A stretch of DNA of 64,000 nt from NCBI GenBank assembly GCA_964352225.1, contig CAYGRM010000001.1:1-64000 (forward strand). The letters run 5' to 3'. This DNA comes from CAJQQY01 sp964352225 (GTDB taxonomy: Bacteria > Bacteroidota > Bacteroidia > Chitinophagales > Saprospiraceae). Under the pieces are notes generated by a model that saw only the letters and a list, made by a program, of their open reading frames with translations, did no database searches and had not been told where the DNA came from. Within the stretch, counting starts at the first letter, position 1. Each line of letters starts with the position of its first letter. Positions 1-8,900 of the stretch are shown piece after piece. The translations under genes and the position numbers were made by a program.

Positions 1-827
1 GAATTAAGGGAAACTCATGTTTTTCTAAAAAATCTATGAGAATAGGTGCTTCTCCACTTTGTTGTTGAGCATTTAATTGTCGAGCAAACGCATTATATCT
101 TAGTGCCTGCCCCTGATAAAAATATTGCTCAAAATAAAGAAAATTTTCGTTGGCTAAAACACATGGATGATCAATTAGATAAAAATCACCAATAAATATT
201 TTTTTCGGAAAATAAACCCCGGAGGAGTCTATAGCAATTTCTCGCACATTTCTTTCCGTCACCAAAAACGTTCGTCCTGTGCAATGCTGTAACAACCCCT
301 TGGGGAAATAGTTTCTTAACGAAATATCGGCAATTGGTTGATTCGTTTTTTCATCCAAAGCAATCAACGAATACTTTTCGACGGAGCTTCGATGAGCCAA
401 TAGTAATATTTTATCTTTAAAAAAAATATAATCTACCACACTAAATGGCTCAGAAAAAACGGTATCTATTTTCCTTTTCGAATTCACCAAAACTTCAGGG
501 AGCGCTGAAGCTATTGGTTGCAATTCAAGGATAAACTCACGTTTTTCTGGAATTCCAATTTCTAAAAATTCAGTTTCAAAACCTACAAAACTAAAACTCA
601 AAGTTGTTGGCAAATTTGAAATTTCTATTTGAAAAAAACCTTCATTGTTTGTCGTACTTCCTTCTGAAGGTGTTGCTATTTTTGAAATATTCACATTAGG
701 AAGTGGTTCTTTCGTTTGAGAATTAAGTACTACTCCTTGAATTTGAAAAGGGGTTTGCGCTGCTATTTTTCCAAAAACAAGGAGGAAAAAAAGGAGGAAG
801 AGTGTTTTTAATTTTTTAAAATTCATA
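1..827 (-). CDS. Secreted protein with carboxypeptidase-regulatory-like domain (partial, C-terminus off window)
   Basis: The reading frame opens at an ATG at 827 and runs without a stop to the window edge, so only the first 275 codons are visible. The N-terminus is a clear signal peptide (MNFKKLKTLF, then a hydrophobic core ending in IAAQ). Residues about 25-100 (IQGVVLNSQTKEPLPNVNI, then FEIxxLP-like strands and FVGFETE) match the CarboxypepD_reg-like/CNA-B beta-sandwich found at the start of many Bacteroidota outer-membrane and secreted proteins. The rest is beta-rich without a family I can name. It is not clearly a TonB receptor, since no plug motif is seen in the visible part. The downstream portion lies outside the window, so its function is unassigned. 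Confidence 0.75.
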
Positions 828-900
828 GCTCAATTATATTTTTTGTTGAAAACTCAATTTTCAAATTTAAAGAAAAAATTTAGTTTGAGATTTAGAAAAA

Positions 901-930
901 TTGAAGTGTGACGGGAGTATGCTATCTTTG
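901..930 (+). promoter_or_regulatory. Bacteroidota-type promoter for the FemAB-like gene
   Basis: A TTG at 901-903 is followed after 19 bases by TATCTTTG at 923-930, matching the Bacteroidota sigma-ABfr consensus TTG-N17-23-TAnnTTTG. It points toward the gene starting at 1113. The predicted transcript would carry the inverted repeat at 958-1093 in its leader. Confidence 0.6.
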
Positions 931-957
931 ATTTTTATTTACACTTTGCACATATAA

Positions 958-1093
958 CACGTGGTGGTCTGCTTTAGCTGACCTAAAAAATGAGTGCCGC
1001 GATTTTTTCTTTATTAGAAATAATAAAATAACTCTTTAAAAAATAAACTCACTTCGCTTATTTATCTGGTCAGCTAAAGCAGATCACCACGCG
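958..1093. repeat. Inverted-repeat element, 26-bp arms, in the leader of the FemAB-like gene
   Basis: The arms at 958-983 and 1068-1093 are inverted copies with two mismatches (shared core GTCAGCTAAAGCAGA). They enclose about 84 bases of AT-rich sequence. No ORF or transposase is inside. It resembles a small MITE/REP-like palindromic element. It lies between the promoter at 901-930 and the start codon at 1113, so an RNA copy could fold into a long hairpin ahead of the gene. Confidence 0.75.
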
Positions 1094-1112
1094 CTATTGA
1101 CCCAACAATAAA

Positions 1113-2051
1113 ATGTCTAACAAATCCACATATTTACAATTTTGCAAAAAGGAAAAGGAGGTGCCGATTTTTTCTCAGCCATGGCTTTTGGATGCAGTTT
1201 GTGGAGAAGATGGTTGGGATGTTTTGATCGTCAAAAGAGGCAATGAAATTGCTGCTACGATGCCAATTCAGGTTCGAAAAAAATACGGTTTAAGTTTACC
1301 TCGCATGCCGATTTTTGTAAAATATTGGGGCCCTTATTTTCCCAAAACATTTCGCTCCCCGAAGCATCAACAACGATTGATGAGAGATTTGATTCATCAG
1401 TTTCCAAAATTTGATTTGTTCGAACAATATTTTAACCCTTCGATTAAAAGTTGGTTACCTTTTCTTTGGGAAAAATTTGAAGGAACTATTCGCTACACCT
1501 TTAAGATTGATTTGGAGGAAGATTTAGAAAAAATATTTTCCAGATTGCATGGCAGTTATCGCAATAATAATATTCCAAAAGCAAGAGATCTTGTCAAGAT
1601 TTTAGACGACCTCAGCTTGGAAGATTTTTACCGAGTTCAACAAAAAACATTTAACCGACAGAAGTTAGAAATGCCTTTTTCATTTGAGGTTTTAAAAAAA
1701 CTAGACTCCGCTTTGGAGAAAAATAATGCAAGGAAAATGTTTTTTGCCGTGGATGATGAAGGTCAAATTCACTCGGTTGTATATTTGATCTGGGATAAAA
1801 ATACTGCGTATTATTTATTGACTGGCGATGATCCTGATTTGAGAAATAGTGGTGCTGGAATTTTAACGACTTGGCATTCGATCAAATATGCGAAGGAAGT
1901 TTTAGGCAGAAAAGAATTCGACTTTTTGGGAAGTATGATTGAGCCGATTACGCGAGTGCGGAGGAATTTTGGGGCAAGGCAAGTTCCGTATTTTGAAATA
2001 AAAAAATATAGATCGAAGTGGGTGAAAGTATTGCATGGATTTTTTAAATAG
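1113..2051 (+). CDS. FemAB/GNAT-type aminoacyl- or acyltransferase
   Basis: The 312-residue protein has the two-lobed GNAT architecture of the FemAB/BioF2-like family. Visible features are an N-terminal lobe with a WLLDAVCGE-type opening and PIQVRKKYG strand, a central YRNNNIPKA segment, and a C-terminal lobe with GAGILTTWHSIKYA and FDFLGSMIEP followed by RNFGARQVPY. Family members add amino acids to peptidoglycan peptides or act in polysaccharide and lipid-linked acyl transfer; the substrate here cannot be read from sequence. It is cytoplasmic, with no signal peptide. It is transcribed alone, converging on the BamA-like gene. Its stop codon overlaps the beginning of the repeat at 2050. Confidence 0.8.
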   Translation: MSNKSTYLQFCKKEKEVPIFSQPWLLDAVCGEDGWDVLIVKRGNEIAATMPIQVRKKYGLSLPRMPIFVKYWGPYFPKTFRSPKHQQRLMRDLIHQFPKFDLFEQYFNPSIKSWLPFLWEKFEGTIRYTFKIDLEEDLEKIFSRLHGSYRNNNIPKARDLVKILDDLSLEDFYRVQQKTFNRQKLEMPFSFEVLKKLDSALEKNNARKMFFAVDDEGQIHSVVYLIWDKNTAYYLLTGDDPDLRNSGAGILTTWHSIKYAKEVLGRKEFDFLGSMIEPITRVRRNFGARQVPYFEIKKYRSKWVKVLHGFFK

Positions 2052-2110
2052 TGATGAATTATAAGTGATGAGTCCCGCTTTCTGAATACTAATCCCTCAT
2101 ACCTGATCAC
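2050..2110. repeat. Dispersed TGATGAGT-type hairpin, copy 1
   Basis: Arms of about 24 bases (starting AGTGATGAATTATAAG at 2050 and ending CTGATCACT near 2110) form an imperfect inverted repeat. It separates two convergent genes and could act as a terminator. Related, better-preserved copies lie at 31770, 41031 and 59401. Confidence 0.6.
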
Positions 2111-2111
2111 T

Positions 2112-4019
2112 CTAAAAATAACTCACATACCCAAAATGTGATTTCACACTTTGAAAATCAAATGGATTATTTTTCTGTTTTCCTACTGCCAAACTAAAGG
2201 CAAAAACGCCAACCTTAGTTTCAAAAGTAATCCCTGCTCCTACTCCAATTGGCGAATCATATTCACGTGAATCTATTGTTAGATTTTCCACATAACCGTA
2301 ATCTCCAAAAGCAAAAAGGAAAGAATTTTGTCCGATCAATAATCTATATTCTAACGTTCCAATGACATAATTCGTAGTAAAAATAGACTCCTCATCAAAA
2401 CCTCGAAGCAATCGATTTCCTCCTAACCGAAATTGTTCATTCCTAAAAACTGGAGATTGTGAAATAATCCAACCCGTGGTAATTGCCCCCTTAATTGTAC
2501 TTCGTTTGAAGACGGGAAAGTACTTTGCAATTTTTCCTTCCAACTGATATTGGAAAGTTCGCAAGGTTAAAGAATCGTATAGACTTTGAAAAGTAAAATC
2601 AGGGTCAGCGGTCTCTAACCCAATAATCGAATTATTTTCCTTGATACGTTTGAAGCCTGCGCCTACACGAATAAGTGTCCCCCACCCTTTGCGTGGATTG
2701 AACCGATAATCTAAATTTTGCAAATTATATTCCAGTCCAAAAACAGAATTAGTGATATCTAGATCAGCTGGCAATTTTTTTGAAGCGATAATTTGAGCCT
2801 CGTTGACCGTCAATAGATTTGTAGTATGAGTATTCCAAAACGCTTTTAAATAATTTCCTCCTTCGAGCAAATATTGGATCCCAAAATCCGATTCAATATT
2901 TAAAAATGTGGAATCTTTTTTATATAAATCAAATTTAAAATCAACTCCAAAAGGGAAATTTAAAATATAGGGATACGCAAATTGCAGCTCTAATTCTTGC
3001 GTTCCGGGAGAGAGTTGTTGAAACTCTGCAAAGATCCTTTCACCTATTCCAAACTGATTATGCATGTCTGCATTAAAAGTTCCTGTAATTAAAAAATTTC
3101 GTTGTGAAGTCCCTGGAGAAGTATTATTCGTTCGTGGCAAAACCCCCACTAAAAAATCAAACCGGCTCGCCTTTTTCTTTTTCAAAAATAAATTAATTGT
3201 GGCTTGATCTCCTTTGAAGGTAATAGTTAAATCTTTGGCCTCTTGGATAAATGCAAGTTCTCGGATTCGTTGTCGGATTTTTTGAATTTTACTTTTATCG
3301 TAAAGATCACCTTTTCTGAATCCTAAATAATTTTCGAGATACCTAGCAGAGATTTTGGCTTCTCCTGTTATCTTTATTTTATCAATTATGATCAATCGGT
3401 TTTTTTTCATAAAAAGTTGTGCAGCAACTTTCCCTTCTTTAATTTTTATATTTTCTAAACCTACTTCTGCAAAGGGATAACCATTATTTTCAGCGTAAGC
3501 CAATAATGATTTTTGTAACTTTAAAACTTCTTGATAATAGAACTCTTTATTTTGATACAATCGCTTTCGGAATCCGATTTGTTCCAAAAATGCAGGTTCG
3601 ACATTTCCATTTTCAAGACTAGCCCATTCGTATTTTTGACCTATAAAAATTAGAGCAAAGAAAGTTTTTTCAAATCGATAAATACTATCAATAGATGCTT
3701 CTAAATACGCTTTAGCATGCAACTGTAACAATATATTTGCAAGCTCATTCCTTACTGAAAGAGAATCGGAAAATGATGGTTGAATCTCAATTTGATCATT
3801 GATAAATGCTTCGGTCTGGTCGATTGGTTGGAGTTTGAGATTGTAGCGAGCTGGAGTTTGAGCGGAAAGATTGAAACAAAGAAGTATAAAAAGAAGGGAA
3901 ATTGAATATCGAATATCGAATATCGAACAAGGATTTGAGAAGTATGACGAACTAGTGTGTTCGATACTTCTAAAATCATTAATCCTTGTTTGATATTCGA
4001 TATTCTCTTCTTTCTTCAT
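2112..4019 (-). CDS. BamA/TamA-like outer-membrane protein (POTRA plus 16-strand barrel type)
   Basis: A 635-residue Omp85-superfamily protein. The periplasmic part contains POTRA-like segments (for example IIIDKIKITGEAKISARYLENYL then GDLYDKSKIQKIRQRI). The C-terminal half is a beta-barrel ending in an aromatic (YVSYF), with the lid-loop style motif FRLGGNRLLRGFDEE (the conserved RGF of loop 6). It is shorter than housekeeping BamA, so a TamA- or accessory-type role in outer-membrane insertion or secretion is more likely. The N-terminus is odd: MKKEE is separated from the hydrophobic core (LLFILLCFNLSAQ) by about 36 residues encoded by a palindromic repeat at 3904-4005. No other in-frame Met precedes the core, so the start at 4019 is kept. 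Confidence 0.8.
   Translation of the reverse strand: MKKEENIEYQTRINDFRSIEHTSSSYFSNPCSIFDIRYSISLLFILLCFNLSAQTPARYNLKLQPIDQTEAFINDQIEIQPSFSDSLSVRNELANILLQLHAKAYLEASIDSIYRFEKTFFALIFIGQKYEWASLENGNVEPAFLEQIGFRKRLYQNKEFYYQEVLKLQKSLLAYAENNGYPFAEVGLENIKIKEGKVAAQLFMKKNRLIIIDKIKITGEAKISARYLENYLGFRKGDLYDKSKIQKIRQRIRELAFIQEAKDLTITFKGDQATINLFLKKKKASRFDFLVGVLPRTNNTSPGTSQRNFLITGTFNADMHNQFGIGERIFAEFQQLSPGTQELELQFAYPYILNFPFGVDFKFDLYKKDSTFLNIESDFGIQYLLEGGNYLKAFWNTHTTNLLTVNEAQIIASKKLPADLDITNSVFGLEYNLQNLDYRFNPRKGWGTLIRVGAGFKRIKENNSIIGLETADPDFTFQSLYDSLTLRTFQYQLEGKIAKYFPVFKRSTIKGAITTGWIISQSPVFRNEQFRLGGNRLLRGFDEESIFTTNYVIGTLEYRLLIGQNSFLFAFGDYGYVENLTIDSREYDSPIGVGAGITFETKVGVFAFSLAVGKQKNNPFDFQSVKSHFGYVSYF
3904..4005. 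repeat. Dispersed GATATTC/GGATTTGAG palindrome, copy 1, inside a coding region
   Basis: Arms beginning GAATATCGAATATCGAA at 3904 and ending GATATTCGATATTC at 4005 are inverted copies. They share the internal blocks AACAAGGATT and AGAAGTAT around a loop near 3945-3963. The element is entirely within the 5-prime coding part of the BamA-like gene. Relatives are at 27041-27136 and 51691-51782. Confidence 0.7.
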
Positions 4020-4067
4020 TGAAAATTAAAACGTTCGATTTTCAAAAATATGTTTCATTAAAATTAA

Positions 4068-4075
4068 TACTTTTG
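4068..4075 (+). promoter_or_regulatory. Possible -7 element for hemW
   Basis: TACTTTTG fits the TAnnTTTG consensus and lies 28 bases before the hemW ATG. No convincing TTG is found at the right distance upstream, so this is only a half-site call. Confidence 0.35.
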
Positions 4076-4102
4076 TATCAAGTAACGATAGAAGAATAAT
4101 TT

Positions 4103-5257
4103 ATGAGCGGAATTTATATCCATATCCCTTTTTGCAAACAAGCTTGCCATTATTGCAATTTTCATTTTTCGACTTCAATGAAATATAAGTCGCAAATGAT
4201 TGATGCAATTTTAAAGGAAATTGAGTTGCAAAAAGACTATCTCGCCGACAAAAACGTCGAAACGATTTATTTTGGCGGTGGAACTCCTTCCCTTCTTGAT
4301 GAAAGAGAATTGAGTCTTCTTTTCGAAAAAATTAATCAAAATTTCATTATTGCTAAAGGTGCTGAAATTACGCTGGAGGCCAATCCTGATGATTTGACTA
4401 TGGAAAAATTACAGCTGCTCAAATCTACTCCAATCAATCGATTGAGCATTGGCGTTCAATCTTTTGCTGAGATAGACTTAAAATCAATGAATCGTGCGCA
4501 CAATGTTATGGAAGCTGAAACTTGCATCCAAAATGCCCAATCACTTGGATTTGACAATTTAACGGTAGATTTGATTTATGGTTCGCCAACTACCTCAAAT
4601 GAGCAATGGGAAACAAATGTGCAAAAGTTATTTGACTTCAAGATACCTCATTTATCATGTTACTGTTTGACTGTAGAGCCAGGAACTGCGCTCGATCATT
4701 TTGTCAAAAAAGGAAAAGCTCAACCTGTGGATGATGAGAAAGCCGCACATCAATTTGAAGTATTGATGCAAATGATGGAGGCTAATGGTTACGATCATTA
4801 TGAGATCAGTAATTTTGCCAAACCAGGGAAATATGCGCGACATAATTCAAATTATTGGACTGGAAAATCCTATCTCGGCGTTGGTCCTTCGGCACATTCT
4901 TTTGATGGAAAAAGTCGGCAATGGAATATCGCAAATAATGCACTTTATATGAAAGCGGTGGAGTTTGAGGGAGCAGCATCAACAGAAATTAAACCGAGAT
5001 TTGAAAAAGAAATTCTTTCCGCTGAGCAACAATACAATGAATATGTGATGACTGCATTGCGAACCATGTGGGGATGTGATTTGCAAAAAATAAAAATTTG
5101 GGGAGATACTTTCGAGAAGTATTTTTTGAAAAAATCGGAAATCTTTATTCAAAATGAAACGATGCGAAGAGAGGGTGATCATTTTATTTTGACTACTAAA
5201 GGGAAGTTGCTGGCTGATAATATTTCGATGGAAATGTTCGTAGCTGGACTAGACTGA
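4103..5257 (+). CDS. hemW: Radical SAM heme chaperone HemW
   Basis: A 384-residue radical SAM protein. The iron-sulfur cluster motif CxxxCxxC is at C11, C15 and C18 directly after IYIHIPF, the typical HemW/HemN opening. YFGGGTPSLL follows near residue 55 and the HemW-specific HNxxYW motif (RHNSNYWTG) near residue 247. HemW binds heme and delivers it to respiratory proteins; older databases label it oxygen-independent coproporphyrinogen oxidase. The true HemN enzyme has a different N-terminal region. The last residues (VAGLD) are encoded by the arm of an inverted repeat at 5240-5335, so the native C-terminus may have been changed. It is transcribed divergently from the BamA-like gene. Confidence 0.93.
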   Translation: MSGIYIHIPFCKQACHYCNFHFSTSMKYKSQMIDAILKEIELQKDYLADKNVETIYFGGGTPSLLDERELSLLFEKINQNFIIAKGAEITLEANPDDLTMEKLQLLKSTPINRLSIGVQSFAEIDLKSMNRAHNVMEAETCIQNAQSLGFDNLTVDLIYGSPTTSNEQWETNVQKLFDFKIPHLSCYCLTVEPGTALDHFVKKGKAQPVDDEKAAHQFEVLMQMMEANGYDHYEISNFAKPGKYARHNSNYWTGKSYLGVGPSAHSFDGKSRQWNIANNALYMKAVEFEGAASTEIKPRFEKEILSAEQQYNEYVMTALRTMWGCDLQKIKIWGDTFEKYFLKKSEIFIQNETMRREGDHFILTTKGKLLADNISMEMFVAGLD

Positions 5258-5335
5258 GTCCTGTAATCTAAAAAAAGGGTCAACGAATTGATCGTTGACC
5301 CTTTTTTTGGACTGGACTCGGGAGAGTCCAGCTAC
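5240..5335. repeat. Inverted repeat spanning the hemW stop codon
   Basis: GTAGCTGGACT at 5240-5250, with GAGTCC just after it, is mirrored by GAGAGTCCAGCTAC ending at 5335. The two arms flank the terminator hairpin at 5271-5308. The left arm supplies the last codons and stop of hemW. It is a nested palindromic structure rather than a simple terminator. Confidence 0.6.
5271..5308 (+). terminator. Intrinsic terminator between hemW and the NYN gene (bidirectional)
   Basis: The stem GGGTCAACG/CGTTGACCC with a 7-base loop is flanked by A-runs on the left and T-runs on the right. It can terminate both hemW and the convergent NYN-domain gene. Confidence 0.85.
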
Positions 5336-5344
5336 ATTTTAGAA

Positions 5345-5818
5345 TTATTTTAAGATAAATGCATCCTCTTTGGTAATTGGAAAATAATGATCTACTTCCT
5401 CTTTTAGAATTTGCGCAGTCGTTTCTTCCACGGAACAAACTTCCACTCTAACTCCTCTCGATTTTAGGTGACGAACTAAATCCACATAATCTGAATCTCC
5501 TGAAAGGATAATAATGGTATCTACCTTTTCTGCAATTTGAGTAGCGGTTATAGTTAATGGAATATCTGCTGATTTGTAGCAAGGCATCACCGAACCGTGA
5601 AAAAGTCGATGTAATCGCTCTGCTAACTTATCTGAAATATTCAATCCTTCCCGAAAATAGATCAGTCGACTCAATCCTCTATCCATCAAAATCCTTGGAA
5701 TCAGAACATCAAAATTTACAACTGCATTTTTATTATTAGTTAATTTGGTAAGGCTTATTTCGATATTATTGCCATCGATTAAGACTGCAACATTTTGGTG
5801 TATTTTTACTTCTGCCAT
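5345..5818 (-). CDS. NYN-domain (LabA/DUF88-like) putative RNase
   Basis: A 157-residue single-domain protein of the NYN (PIN-like) family. It opens with VAVLIDGNNIE (acidic residue D15) and carries the second acidic motif LSGDSDY (D108, D110) followed by HLKSRGVRVEV. These are the expected metal-binding aspartates of PIN/NYN nucleases and the LabA-type signature. Family members are thought to act in RNA processing or turnover; the substrate here is unknown. It is soluble, transcribed alone, and shares a bidirectional terminator with hemW. Confidence 0.85.
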   Translation of the reverse strand: MAEVKIHQNVAVLIDGNNIEISLTKLTNNKNAVVNFDVLIPRILMDRGLSRLIYFREGLNISDKLAERLHRLFHGSVMPCYKSADIPLTITATQIAEKVDTIIILSGDSDYVDLVRHLKSRGVRVEVCSVEETTAQILKEEVDHYFPITKEDAFILK

Positions 5819-5918
5819 AGTTTTTACTGTTTTACGAAATTTGAAACTTTTGAGCTGTTAGCGCTTGAAAGTCTAACAGTTCTTTCATCATTGAAACGAA
5901 CAAATTACAAATTATGTT

Positions 5919-8900
5919 CTACTTTTTTTTACTAACAAAATACATATCAATTTCTCCAATGTGTTTCACCATCACTTTTCCTCGGTGTTCACAGTCAAAA
6001 TGATCTTTGACTAACTGGTAGGTAGACGCTGAAATATTAACTTTTTTTGAGGCACCATTTTGCTCCATTCGGGAAGCAGTATTTACAGTATCTCCCCAAA
6101 GGTCGAAGGCGAATTTTTTGATTCCCACTATTCCTGCCACAACTGGCCCGGTGTGCAGACCTATTCTTGCTTCGAAATAAAGTTGCCCTTTTTTCTTTTT
6201 TTCTTCTGCTGTTTTTTCCAAAAACTCTTGAATCTCTATCGCTGCTAAAACCAGTTGGATTGCACTTCTTTCATTTTTGACAGACATTCCACTCACACAC
6301 ATGTAGGCATCACCAATAGTTTTTATTTTTTCTAATTGGTATTTTTCAATAATTCGATCGAAAGCTTTGAAGTAAAAATCAATTTCATCAACTAGTTGTT
6401 CTGGGCCTAAGTCTTGGGAAATTTTTGTAAAGTCTTTAAAATCAGAAAAGAATACGGTAACTGAATCATAGCGTTTAGCTTTGGCTTTTCCGTATTTTTT
6501 TAATTCCTCAGCGGTCTCTGCGGGGAGAATATTTAGAAGTAAATCATCTGACTTTTTCTTTTCTCTTTTTAATTCATTCGTTCGAGCTTGAACTTCTCTT
6601 TCAAGATTCTTTTCATTTTCTTTCAATGAGTAAATCCGATAACGATAAACTAAAAATAAAATTCCAGCCCCAATAATTCCGCAGACAATTAGAAACCACC
6701 AAGTTTTATAATAAGCCTGTTGAACTTTTAATTTTACGGTTAATTCTTTTTTATTCCAATCATTTTTATTCGCGGCAGCACGAACTCTGAAAGTATAATC
6801 ACCAGCGGGAATTCCATTGAATCTTGCAGAAGTTGCTGTTGATGGTTCAGACCATTCACTATCGTAACCTTCTAAAATGTAACTATAAATAATTCCTGCA
6901 GGGTTTTTATAATTTGTCAAGGTAAAATTAAAGACGAAAAATTTATCATGATGAGTCAATTCAAAAGATTCATTTTCGGAGAGATCATTTTTAATATTTA
7001 CCATTTCACCTTTGACGTCATCTAGTTTGGAAAAAGAGGTGAGGACCAAATTTGCCTCTTTTTGTTTTTCTTCTTTTAAAAAATTCTCATTTGGGTAAAA
7101 TGCGTTGACACCTTTGATACTTCCAAAATATAATTGTCCATCTTGGGTCTGATAAAATGAAACCCGATTAAATTCATTAGTGGTCAACCCATTTTGCTTA
7201 TAAAAATTAATAAACGTTTCATTGGCAATACTCATCCTCGAAATCCCAACATCAGTACTCATCCAAAGTGCCGTATCACCTTCAGACAAAAGGCCATTGA
7301 TAAAATTATTTGGCATTCCATTTTTGATGGAAAAAGTTCTAATCGTTTCTTTTTGAATATTTAATTTTTGAATTCCTTGAGCAGTACCGATCCATAAGTT
7401 CCCATTGTTATCTTCATAGGTAACGTTAATTCGGTTGCTAGCTAATGCTACCTTAGAGCTTGAATCACTCGTATAATGGGCAATTGCACCTTGCGTTGGA
7501 TCAATTTTATAAAGACCGTCTTGGAGTGTTGAAAGCCACAGATAGTCGTTAGTTTTACCTTGATAAAGATAGGCTGCATCAAGTTTAGCCGTATCGATCA
7601 ATTGATTTTGATCTTGAAATTCTACTAGCTCCTCGGTATCTGGATTATAGGTGTAAATCCAATTACGATAGGCAAACCAAAGGTTTTCATCTTTGCCTAC
7701 AATACAAACTCCTAGATCAATCGAAGGCTTATTAAAAACGGTATCAACCTCTTGTGTTTCTAAATCTATGCGCCGTCCATTGCCTGTCCAAAGTGCATTT
7801 TTATAATAAGTCAATCCGAAAGGGAAGTTAAAATAATCATTTCGAGGGAAAAGAGGTTGAGGCGTATTTTCACCTTTTTTTAAAATATGAATTGAATTGT
7901 AATAACTAAAATAAATATTGCCTTCTTCATCTTCCGTGATGCCTCGAATACTACAAAAACCATTGGTACAGTATTCACTTCCTTCAGCGAGATAGTTATC
8001 AAATATTTTTTCGGAGTGTAAAATTTTAATCACTCCATATTCTGAAGCTGCCCAAATCAATCCCATGTCATCTTGAAATAGGTGTCGGATGTTGCAATAA
8101 TTATCGGTTAATTCTTTTATTTCTAAACTGTAGTCCGTCAACCTTCCGGTTGATTTTTCTAAATAAAATAAAATACCAAGACCTCCAATCCAGATATCTC
8201 CGTTCTTTTCAATCAGTAAAGTATTGGTCGTTTCTCGATTTGAAACTGATTTCACAACAGGGTGTACACGGAACTCTTGTTCACCTTGTGGTAAAAAATA
8301 TAATCGACCATCATCCATGAGTGCCCATAAGGTTTGATCATTAGTTACTAGCATTTGCACAATCCAAGCTTCGATATTTTTCTCTTTTGGAAAATTATAT
8401 TGTCTAACTACTTTTCCTTCTTTTTCGATTTTTAAAATTTCATTAGATCTATTTGCTAAGTAAATGTGTCCATGAGCCCAAATCATCCCACGCTTCGATG
8501 CATTGCCTTCGCACTTCATTACGTCTTTGAGCCGATTATCAATTCCTAATTTTTGCAGAAATGATTCTCCTGCATCTTTTTGATAAGTTATATTCCAAAT
8601 GTTACCATCATCATCTTGGACAAGACTTCCAGGTGTTCGATTTTTATTATAAACCGCGCTTTCTTTGCTAGCATTAATTTTTTGATATTGATAATTACGA
8701 CCGTTGAGAGTGGTTAAATTATTTTCGCCAGCCATCCAAAGCATCGTGTCGGAAGTGATCAGTAATTCGGATATATAATTTTGTGGGATAAAATTTTCTT
8801 TGGATAAGTTACTAAAATGCGTGAAGCGATTGCCATCATATTTATTGAGTCCATTGATCGTGGCAATCCAAATATAGCCGTATGGATCTTGTTGTATTTT

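Noticed and set aside
4043..4050. Promoter for the BamA-like gene (minus-strand TATTTTTG)
   Set aside because: The nearest TTG is about 28 bases away, too far for the Bacteroidota consensus, so it was not listed as a promoter.
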